11,983 nt of DNA from Bacilli bacterium. Lineage in GTDB: Bacteria; Bacillota_I; Bacilli_A; RF39; UBA660. Positions within the stretch are counted from its first letter, which is position 1. Every line of letters begins with the position of its first letter. This document shows, piece by piece, positions 6,468 to 11,983 of this stretch. The position numbers were made by a program, and so were the translations under genes. The notes beneath the pieces are model-generated. The model made no database searches and had not been told where the DNA came from. It was given only the letters and a program-made list of their open reading frames with translations. The stretch spans positions 1-11,983 of the forward strand of contig JAEDES010000029.1 in assembly GCA_016293205.1 (NCBI GenBank), in the 5' to 3' direction.

Positions 6468-7867
6468 CTTAATTTACTAGTAACTGTATTTATACAACTC
6501 TTTAAAAATTCTTTATTTAAAATAATTGAATAAATCACTACAATAACTAAATTTAAAATATTTAAATAAATATTTTCTTGATAAAATAAGAAAATAGATA
6601 AACTATAAATTAAAATACTCTTTAATAATAATCCTTTTTCAAATTTAATGTTAACATATCTCTTAATATCAAAATGTCTACATATCATCATTACAAAATA
6701 TGCAATTGTTGTTGACATTGCTGCAGCATATAATCCAATAAATTTAATTAAAACTAAATTAATAGCAATATTAACTACTGCTGCAATAACAGAAGTCTTA
6801 GAAACTATCTTACTATCTTTCTTAGCTAAATAAATACCACTATATAAACAAGCAACTACATTAAATACTGCACCTAATACTAAAAATGGTACATAATAAA
6901 TTGCATCATAGAATTTATCATTAATTAGTATATAGAACAAAAATGGCATACAAGCAATCATTCCTACTCCAAAACAACTAAATAACTTAGTTACTGTATT
7001 TACTATATCTGAGAAAAACTCATCTCGATCATCACTATCAATATGTAATGCAGCACTTTCAGTCCAACTTAAATTAAATATGCCAAGTAAACTAGAAAGT
7101 AATGTAGGAAACTTATTACTAATAGCATATAACCCATTAGAAGCTGTTCCTAAAATAACATTAATAATAGTTCTATCACTAACATTAACTATCCACCAAC
7201 TAATTCCATTAGGAACAATTGGTATTGAATATTGATACATTTCTTTAATAAGTTTTTTATCAACTAACTTATATGTAAAATACTTATATAATTTTAATCT
7301 AATAAATAAATATAGAGCTCCAAGTCCATTAGCAACTGCCATAGAAATAATCATTCCAGAAGCACCCATATTAAATCCAAGTATTAATATTAAGTTACTT
7401 ACAATAGTCATAACTCCAGTAATAATACAACTAATAGAAAAATCTAAAGTTCTACCAAATCCTCTTGTAACTTGTAATAAGTTACCAGAAAGTAAACATA
7501 TAACAATATCAATCCAAATAATAAATTGATAATCAAATTTCCAAAATAAACATACAATCCAATATAAAATACTAAATAATACTAAACTTATACTAAGAAT
7601 ATAATAATTATTACTCATTAAAGTCTTTGTATCTTTATCTTTTCCTCTAGCATCTACCAAGAATCTAAATATACTCATTTCAAGTTCCATTGTAATTAAA
7701 GGAACTAATAAAGTAACATAAGAAGTAATTAAATCAACTATACCATAGTCACTTGTAGTTAAATAACTAGTATATAAAGGTAATAAGAAAAAAGAAATTA
7801 ATTGAGTACAAAGTTTACCAATAAATATAATTATTGTATTCTTCATTAAATTCTTTTTTTTATTCAT
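6458..7867 (-). CDS. Wzx/MATE-type polysaccharide flippase
   Basis: This 469-residue multipass membrane protein probably flips a lipid-linked saccharide across the membrane (polysaccharide exporter/Wzx branch of the MOP superfamily). Residues 8-30 form the first membrane helix and TSDYGIVDLITSY is the typical loop after it. About 12-14 hydrophobic segments follow. IPIVPNGISWWIVNVSDRT (about 238-256), then LYAISNKFP, is a conserved Wzx-style block. The ATG at 7867 follows AGGTGG with 6-nt spacing and overlaps the end of the VanZ-like gene by 8 nt; the longer in-frame start would lie within that gene. It is the last gene of the YkgJ-VanZ-flippase operon. A teichoic acid, capsule or lipid II-like cargo cannot be decided, and no glycosyltransferases are nearby. 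Confidence 0.85.
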   Translation of the reverse strand: MNKKKNLMKNTIIIFIGKLCTQLISFFLLPLYTSYLTTSDYGIVDLITSYVTLLVPLITMELEMSIFRFLVDARGKDKDTKTLMSNNYYILSISLVLFSILYWIVCLFWKFDYQFIIWIDIVICLLSGNLLQVTRGFGRTLDFSISCIITGVMTIVSNLILILGFNMGASGMIISMAVANGLGALYLFIRLKLYKYFTYKLVDKKLIKEMYQYSIPIVPNGISWWIVNVSDRTIINVILGTASNGLYAISNKFPTLLSSLLGIFNLSWTESAALHIDSDDRDEFFSDIVNTVTKLFSCFGVGMIACMPFLFYILINDKFYDAIYYVPFLVLGAVFNVVACLYSGIYLAKKDSKIVSKTSVIAAVVNIAINLVLIKFIGLYAAAMSTTIAYFVMMICRHFDIKRYVNIKFEKGLLLKSILIYSLSIFLFYQENIYLNILNLVIVVIYSIILNKEFLKSCINTVTSKLRRS

Positions 7868-8375
7868 TAGAATCCACCTGTTTCTTAACTTTCTTTCTCT
7901 TTTTAAGTAACTTAAGTTCAATCTTTCTAGTTTTAAGTTTATATTTATTAGCCCAATTCCAAACACCTAAACTAGAACCAACTGTATCTATTAAAACATC
8001 AATAACCCCTGCACTTCTACCAGGTACAAAATATTGATGAACTTCATCACTTATTGAGTACAATACACAAAGTATAACAGCAAAAATATATGTTCTTTTA
8101 TCTACTAATCTAAATTCTTTTAATGTACTAATCATTAAATAACCAAGTACAAAATAAATTAATAGATGTGCTCCCTTTCTAACAGGAGTTACAAACCAAT
8201 CTATATATTTTATCTTTTCTGCATCAGTTAAATCTCTTTCTAATAAGAATTCAATAGTTCCAACAATTAAACCATCACTCTTCTTAGTAGAAACTTCTCC
8301 TGTATCATTTGAAAACAAAAATATAAGAAGCATCCATCCTATTAATAAAGTAAGTTTAAACATCTTTTTTGTCAT
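7860..8375 (-). CDS. VanZ-like membrane protein
   Basis: This 171-residue protein has about four membrane helices and a very basic C-terminal tail (146-166). VanZ-family hallmarks are visible: FSNDTG after helix 1 (21-26), VRKGAHLLIYFVLGYL (65-80) and SDEVHQYFVPGRSAGVIDVLIDTVGS (109-134). The family includes the teicoplanin-resistance protein VanZ, but most members are housekeeping envelope proteins of unknown biochemistry. The ATG follows AAGGTGAT with good spacing. It lies 34 nt after the YkgJ-like gene without a terminator and overlaps the flippase by 8 nt, so all three are probably co-transcribed. No van resistance genes are nearby, so a resistance role should not be assumed. Confidence 0.85.
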   Translation of the reverse strand: MTKKMFKLTLLIGWMLLIFLFSNDTGEVSTKKSDGLIVGTIEFLLERDLTDAEKIKYIDWFVTPVRKGAHLLIYFVLGYLMISTLKEFRLVDKRTYIFAVILCVLYSISDEVHQYFVPGRSAGVIDVLIDTVGSSLGVWNWANKYKLKTRKIELKLLKKRKKVKKQVDSNE

Positions 8376-8409
8376 ATTATCACCTTATATAAATATATCA
8401 TAAAAAGAA

Positions 8410-9057
8410 CTATTTTTTAACATATAATTTCATTTCACTTTTAAACTTCTTATCAGCTTCTCTAGCTTCATTAGGAAAACTTTGTACAAGTAAAGGTACC
8501 ATTCCCTTAACATCTTCTATTTCAATAGGACTAATATCTTTAAAATCACCTTTTAAAATATCAACAAATAAGTTAGTAACATCTTCTCTAAGTTTTTTAT
8601 CTACACTCATTCCAGTGAATCTTTTAACTAATCTACCAAGAGGTTTTTGATAAGACTCCCACTCTTTTACAATATCAAATGGATTAATAGCTGGTCTACA
8701 AGGACCATTATCACTAGGAATTAAATTAATCCCACCACTTGGTCTATCTTCAACACTATAAGTACATCCATCTTCTTTTAACATACTACATTGTTTTTTA
8801 AATGATAATAAATCAACTATATCTCTACCTATATTTCTCGCTCTTAAATATAAAAATGGACTACAAGCCAATCTACCATTAGGAAGTCTATTAAAATTAA
8901 GCAAAGCAACAATTGATATATTACCCTCTTCTAACTTTTGATAAATAGCATTAACACTAAGATCATCAAAGTCTTTAGTAGAATAATCACATCCACTTTT
9001 CTTACAACACTTTCCTCCACATTTACTACAAATTTCTCTATTTTCTACTCTTTCCAT
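8410..9057 (-). CDS. YkgJ-like cysteine-cluster protein
   Basis: This 215-residue soluble protein has an N-terminal cluster CSKCGGKCC (C10, C13, C17, C18) followed by C23, then C65, C90, C98 and C120. The spacing of the first four cysteines and the later CSMLKEDGCTYSVEDRP resemble YkgJ-family proteins, thought to bind zinc or an iron-sulfur cluster. No enzymatic role is established for the family. The C-terminal third is helical and charged, without recognised motifs. Translation starts at an ATG after AGGTGG, below an extended -10. It is the first gene of a probable operon with the VanZ-like protein and the flippase; why a metal protein accompanies envelope genes is unclear. Confidence 0.75.
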   Translation of the reverse strand: MERVENREICSKCGGKCCKKSGCDYSTKDFDDLSVNAIYQKLEEGNISIVALLNFNRLPNGRLACSPFLYLRARNIGRDIVDLLSFKKQCSMLKEDGCTYSVEDRPSGGINLIPSDNGPCRPAINPFDIVKEWESYQKPLGRLVKRFTGMSVDKKLREDVTNLFVDILKGDFKDISPIEIEDVKGMVPLLVQSFPNEAREADKKFKSEMKLYVKK

Positions 9058-9080
9058 AACCCACCTCGAAAACGTCTAAT

Positions 9081-9089
9081 ATTATACCA
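9081..9089 (-). promoter_or_regulatory. Extended -10 promoter of the YkgJ-VanZ-flippase operon
   Basis: TGG-TATAAT on the minus strand lies about 24 nt before the ATG. The region where a -35 should be is only the T tract of the preceding terminator (TTTTTT), so recognition probably depends on the extended -10. Confidence 0.6.
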
Positions 9090-9102
9090 CAATATATAAA
9101 AT

Positions 9103-9124
9103 AAAAAAAGAGACAAAGTCTCTT
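9103..9124 (-). terminator. Terminator downstream of the secreted protein gene
   Basis: A 7-bp stem (AAGAGAC/GTCTCTT) with a 3-nt loop is followed by a run of T on the minus strand. It lies about 17 nt beyond the TAG that ends the full-length frame, not after the premature UGA. The transcription unit was therefore built around the longer protein. Confidence 0.88.
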
Positions 9125-9134
9125 AATTAAATAC

Positions 9135-9155
9135 AAATCTCTAGAATAGAGATTT
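9135..9155. repeat. 9-bp inverted repeat at the end of the variable-looking tail
   Basis: A perfect 9-bp palindrome arm pair (9135-9143 and 9147-9155) separated by 3 nt overlaps the TAG at 9141-9143. No U tract follows, so it is not a classic terminator, and a good terminator lies just downstream. It could form an RNA hairpin or a DNA cruciform. In the BPP-1 retroelement, a hairpin/cruciform just downstream of the variable repeat aids retrohoming; any such role here is speculative. Confidence 0.6.
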
Positions 9156-9317
9156 AGAGATTGTTATAACCGGACGACAACCGTAGTAAGTGTTAGTGGA
9201 ATTGCTGCCGAAGCAGAAGTGACCATCACTATCTATGCTCCATGTATAGTCAGCATCAGTGACAGACCCAATCCAGTATGAAGTTGCATAAACCCAGCTA
9301 GGAGCATCAGTACAAAT
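9141..9317 (-). pseudogene. 58-codon C-terminal tail cut off by an in-frame UGA
   Basis: Directly after the UGA at 9318-9320, the same frame stays open for 58 codons to TAG at 9141-9143. The tail reads like the normal family C-terminus: APSWVYATSYW, YTWSIDSDG and YYGCRPVITISKSLF. Seventeen of the 58 codons end in C, including 10 of the 13 between 9183 and 9221, whereas the rest of the window prefers A or T endings. That block falls on the residues expected to face outward in a C-type-lectin-like fold. It may be untranslated pseudogene sequence, a swapped cassette or a hypervariable segment. UGA readthrough looks unlikely because the next base is A and UGG is used for every Trp. Confidence 0.75.
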
Positions 9318-10340
9318 TCAACCACTACAACCAAGAGCAATTAATTCCTCAGCAGTAATAAGTCTTGCTTCATTTGGTGTTACTCCTAAGGTGCTTAAAT
9401 ATGTTTTATAATTTTCTACATAACTATAAAGAGTTGAATTTGAATCATATACATATGCTGGATAACTACTTACTGTACTTGACCAATAATTTGTATTTGA
9501 AAATATTGTTGTTCCTTTTCTAATGGTTTGTCCTGATACATAACCTAACATAGTTGAATCTTGTTTACCTGTTGCTTCATCTCCATATGCTGTCCAACTA
9601 CTATTGTATTCCCCACCTACATATAGGTTGTATTTTGCTAACATCGTTACTGTTGTCTCATCACTATACATTACATAGAAACATTCTTCTCCTATACACA
9701 CTTCATCACTTTTTTGAGTACCATCACCACTAATAACATTAATTAGTTTAACTTCTCCATTATCTTTTACAGTTGTACCTGTACCATCACTTTGAATATA
9801 ATCAAGCACTAGTCCTAAAGTTAATTGAACTTGACCTGTTGGTAAGTCAGAAGCAACTAAATCATTTCTATATTCAACTCTAACTTTTATTGGCATTGTT
9901 ACACCAGCTGCAATTGTTTGTTTATTAGCAATACTTTCACCATTTGCATAGTTAACTTCATACTTTAAAAACTTTGCTTGTTCCACAGTAAGTTCTGGTG
10001 TCTTAGTAACTTTCTCAATCATCGCATCAATTGATCCGCTATTAACAACATCAATTGTAAATTCATAAAAATCTCCTGGCATGTTTAATGTTGTAGAAAA
10101 CTCTACAGTACTACTTGTTATTATAGAAGGAACTGTTGTAGTCGCACTTCCGTTTGTAACTTTGGGATTTGCAAGATATATATCCCAATCTGCTGCACTT
10201 ACTCTTGCATTACCACTAATAGTTAATACAGCATTTAATGCAGCATATACAATTGTTAAAGTGAAAACACAAACTACAACTAAACATAATCCCAATGTTA
10301 ATACTTTTCTGTCTTTGATATTGAAGTTTCTTCTTTTCAT
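9318..10340 (-). CDS. Secreted TasA/camelysin-like N-domain protein with truncated variable C-domain
   Basis: The product is 340 residues to a premature UGA, or 399 codons if the frame continued. Residues 13-34 are a hydrophobic signal segment with a plausible cleavage after VYA (33). Residues 35-185 are a beta-rich domain (LTISGNARVSAADWDIYL, FSTTLNMPGDFYEFTIDVVNSGSIDA) similar in style to TasA/camelysin proteins. Residues 200-340 begin a second extracellular domain (FYVMYSDETTVTMLAKYNLYVGG, YWSSTVSSYPAYVYDSN, EARLITAEEL) resembling gut Bacillota surface proteins with a lectin-like C-terminus. The conserved ending lies beyond the UGA, so the translated form lacks the end of the fold. The start has AGGTGA upstream. 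It is a single-gene unit between two terminators. The role is unknown; surface adhesion or recognition is a guess. Confidence 0.75.
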   Translation of the reverse strand: MKRRNFNIKDRKVLTLGLCLVVVCVFTLTIVYAALNAVLTISGNARVSAADWDIYLANPKVTNGSATTTVPSIITSSTVEFSTTLNMPGDFYEFTIDVVNSGSIDAMIEKVTKTPELTVEQAKFLKYEVNYANGESIANKQTIAAGVTMPIKVRVEYRNDLVASDLPTGQVQLTLGLVLDYIQSDGTGTTVKDNGEVKLINVISGDGTQKSDEVCIGEECFYVMYSDETTVTMLAKYNLYVGGEYNSSWTAYGDEATGKQDSTMLGYVSGQTIRKGTTIFSNTNYWSSTVSSYPAYVYDSNSTLYSYVENYKTYLSTLGVTPNEARLITAEELIALGCSG

Positions 10341-10430
10341 TTTTCACCTATCCTATCATTATAATCTAATCATATTATAAATATATACAAATGCAAATTT
10401 TTGTAGTAATTTGTAAATATAAAATTACAT

Positions 10431-10454
10431 AAAAATTTCTACTCTTCAGTAGAA
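10431..10454 (-). terminator. Mur ligase terminator containing its stop codon
   Basis: A perfect 7-bp stem (TTCTACT/AGTAGAA) with a GAAG loop is followed by ATTTTT on the minus strand. The TAG stop (10439-10441) is in the descending arm. Confidence 0.8.
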
Positions 10455-11836
10455 CTTTCACTTATATTTCTATCAGCAAGAAAACTATAAATCATATTAA
10501 CATCAGTATATTTACCAAGTACTAATACAATATCATTATCATATGCCATATTAATAGCTTTCTTAATCGCTTCATCTCTATTAACAATAACTTCATAATT
10601 AGAATAATTCTTTATATTTGCAGTTATATCATTAATTATATTATTAGGATCTTCAGATCTATTATTATCAGAAGTAAATATAGCATAAGTACTATTCTTA
10701 ACAACAATCTCTCCTACACCACTTCTTCTAAATTTATCAACTTCTCCTTCTTGTCCAACTACAACATAAACACTACTATAATTTAAACTATTAATAAAAT
10801 TCAATAACTTATAAATACTATTTACAGTATGAGCACAATCAACCATTACTTTAAAACAATTATCAGTTTTTAAGAACACCAAATGATTAGGTATACTTAT
10901 CTTTTCAATTCTTCTTAATAATACATTTAATCCTACACCTAATTCTAAACATGTAAGTAAAGCTGCCGCTAAATTATATACATTAAAATCTCCAAGTAAT
11001 GGACTAAATAATTTAAATTCAAATCCCTTATACTTAAATACAATACTAGTCTTATTATACATACATTTATAATCAACTATTTGTAATGTACAGTCACTTT
11101 CCCTACCATATGTAACAACATTTCCTCTACATGCTTTTAAGACAGTTGCATAATAAAAATCATCTTTATTTAACACCTGTATTCCAGTATCTTTGCATTT
11201 TTGAAACAATTCTAACTTTGCTCTTAAATAATTATCAAAACTTCCATGTACATCTAAATGATCACTCATAATATTAGTATATACACAAACATCAAAGTCC
11301 ATTGCTTTTAATGTTCCATCTACTAATGATCTACTTCCCGCTTCAACAACCCCATAATAACAATTAAATTTAACAAATTCATCTAAATATTTATAAACAT
11401 TATTAACATTAAATTCACTTTTCTCATTATAAGTATTTAATATTCTATAATCTTCATCTAAAAAACCACATATATCTTTACCTAATAAACATTGGATTAT
11501 CATCCCAACACTACTTTTTCCTTCAGTACCAGTAATACCTATAGTTTTAAGTTTTAAATCCGGCATATCATAATATTTTTCAACTAAATAAGGATACTCT
11601 CTGCTTGTATTTTCTACTTTAACAACCAATACATCTCTTGGACCTACATCACCATCTACAACAACACAAACCGCTCCTCTTTTAATAGCTTCATCAACTT
11701 GATAATATCTTTCTGTATTATTTTTACTAATACATACAAATAAGTCTCCCTCTACAACTTCTAAATAATTATTTTTTATACCTAAAATATTAATATCATA
11801 ATTAACATCTTTATATAATGAATTGATTTTCTTCAT
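10439..11836 (-). CDS. Divergent MurE-like Mur ligase
   Basis: This ATP-dependent Mur ligase of 465 residues is close to MurE, which adds the third amino acid to UDP-MurNAc-dipeptide in the cytoplasm. It shows a reduced N-domain (1-97), a P-loop GITGTEGKSS (100-109), YTNIMSDHLDVHG (186-198), YLRAK whose Lys207 would be the carbamylated lysine, DCAHTVNS (about 333-340) and TSDNNRSEDP (388-397). The DNxR arrangement recalls the DNPR loop of meso-diaminopimelate-type enzymes. Several usual residues differ: GTNGKTT is GTEGKSS, and the SSHAL segment reads GSRSL. The ATG at 11836 is preferred because the upstream in-frame GTG lies within the AGGTGA ribosome binding site. It may be the cell's MurE or a paralogue acting on another substrate. 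Confidence 0.8.
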   Translation of the reverse strand: MKKINSLYKDVNYDINILGIKNNYLEVVEGDLFVCISKNNTERYYQVDEAIKRGAVCVVVDGDVGPRDVLVVKVENTSREYPYLVEKYYDMPDLKLKTIGITGTEGKSSVGMIIQCLLGKDICGFLDEDYRILNTYNEKSEFNVNNVYKYLDEFVKFNCYYGVVEAGSRSLVDGTLKAMDFDVCVYTNIMSDHLDVHGSFDNYLRAKLELFQKCKDTGIQVLNKDDFYYATVLKACRGNVVTYGRESDCTLQIVDYKCMYNKTSIVFKYKGFEFKLFSPLLGDFNVYNLAAALLTCLELGVGLNVLLRRIEKISIPNHLVFLKTDNCFKVMVDCAHTVNSIYKLLNFINSLNYSSVYVVVGQEGEVDKFRRSGVGEIVVKNSTYAIFTSDNNRSEDPNNIINDITANIKNYSNYEVIVNRDEAIKKAINMAYDNDIVLVLGKYTDVNMIYSFLADRNISESSTEE

Positions 11837-11891
11837 ATTCTTCACCTATTATAATTATACAATAAACCTAAAATAAATTAAAGGAAATAAC

Positions 11892-11920
11892 TTGATATAA
11901 CTTTATAATTAAGATAAAAT
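11892..11920 (+). promoter_or_regulatory. Possible promoter of the right-edge gene
   Basis: TTGATA (11892-11897) and TAAAAT (11915-11920) are 17 bp apart on the plus strand. The predicted start of transcription would fall almost on the ribosome binding site, leaving little leader, so this is weak. The 102-bp gap between this gene and the Mur ligase is a divergent promoter region; two overlapping TATAAT boxes (around 11848-11859) on the minus strand may serve the ligase. Confidence 0.3.
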
Positions 11921-11938
11921 TAATTAAGGTGATATATA

Positions 11939-11983
11939 ATGAAAGCAATAGTAATCGGAGCAGGTTCTGATTTAGGAGTTCAT
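11939..11983 (+). CDS. Start of a plus-strand gene, cut by the window edge
   Basis: AAGGTGAT (11926-11933) lies 5 nt before an ATG that opens MKAIVIGAGSDLGVH, running off the end. A hydrophobic beta strand followed by GAGSDLGVH could be a Rossmann-type nucleotide-binding opening. It also recalls the GxPxDLG start of arginase/agmatinase proteins. Fifteen residues are too few to decide. Confidence 0.6.
   Translation, partial: MKAIVIGAGSDLGVH

Noticed and set aside
6648..6833. Plus-strand open frame opposite the flippase
   Set aside because: It is a hydrophobic shadow of the antisense strand of a membrane protein, with no start signal.
7834..8037. Plus-strand open frame across the VanZ-flippase junction
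   Set aside because: It is antisense to two supported genes, with no ribosome binding site and no recognisable motif.
7860..8375. VanZ-like gene as glycopeptide resistance
   Set aside because: No vanHAX-type genes are nearby, and VanZ-family proteins are common in organisms without such resistance.
9318..9320. UGA decoded as Trp (genetic code 4) or as selenocysteine
   Set aside because: All Trp codons in the window are UGG and no other gene contains an internal UGA. I see no clear SECIS-like hairpin immediately after the codon.
10081..10380. Plus-strand open frame opposite the secreted protein gene
   Set aside because: It is antisense to the signal peptide and first domain, and its hydrophobicity mirrors the real gene.
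10395..10438. AT-only interrupted inverted repeat after the Mur ligase gene
   Set aside because: It contains almost no G or C, has mismatches in the middle and is probably chance in AT-rich intergenic DNA; the compact hairpin at 10431-10454 is a better terminator.
1..11983. CRISPR array, tRNA or rRNA genes, reverse transcriptase or template repeat
   Set aside because: I looked for regularly spaced repeats, cloverleaf or rRNA-like sequence, and a second copy of the variable-looking segment, and saw none in this window.

Overview
This window is strongly AT-rich with low-GC Gram-positive signals throughout: AAGGAG/AAGGTGAT ribosome binding sites, TATAAT -10 boxes and hairpin-plus-U-tract terminators. 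A sporulation sigma factor of the SigK type, murein and amino-sugar genes, a VanZ-like protein and a TasA/camelysin-like exported protein point to an endospore-forming Bacillota lineage, plausibly an uncultured gut one. That assignment is inference; no taxonomic marker is present. Almost every gene is on the minus strand. Only the insertion sequence at the left and a partial gene at the right edge are on the plus strand.

Layout. Positions 25-1257 hold a complete IS3-family insertion sequence with perfect 17-bp inverted ends, overlapping orfA/orfB reading frames and a transcription-blocking hairpin at each side. It lies about 30 bp beyond the 3' end of sigK (1290-1976). Next come a large coiled-coil calcineurin-like phosphoesterase (2020-3837) and a small HEPN-motif protein (3899-4342). 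A two-gene amino-sugar operon follows, with a GlmU-like left-handed beta-helix acyltransferase (5722-6384) upstream of glmM (4386-5720). A second operon runs from a Cys-rich YkgJ-like protein (8410-9057) through a VanZ-like membrane protein (7860-8375) to a Wzx/MATE-type flippase (6458-7867). A secreted protein gene (9318-10340) and a divergent MurE-like Mur ligase (10439-11836) follow. A plus-strand gene starts at 11939 and leaves the window.

How they work together. GlmM and the beta-helix acyltransferase would supply GlcN-1-P and GlcNAc-1-P for the cell wall. The MurE-like ligase, flippase and VanZ-like protein are also envelope functions, so most of the window concerns the cell surface. 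SigK would act in the mother cell late in sporulation.

Most interesting points. (1) The secreted protein gene is cut by an in-frame UGA. The same frame continues for 58 codons, encodes a family-typical C-terminus ending in RPVITI, and has a dense run of NNC codons unlike its AT-ending surroundings. With a 9-bp inverted repeat right at its end, this resembles the variable region of a diversity-generating retroelement target, although no reverse transcriptase or template repeat is in the window. (2) The terminator hairpins of phosphoesterase, glmM, flippase and Mur ligase all contain the gene's own stop codon. (3) The insertion sequence combines a phased A7 slippery heptamer with insulating terminators on both sides. 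(4) SigK appears to carry a pro-sequence.
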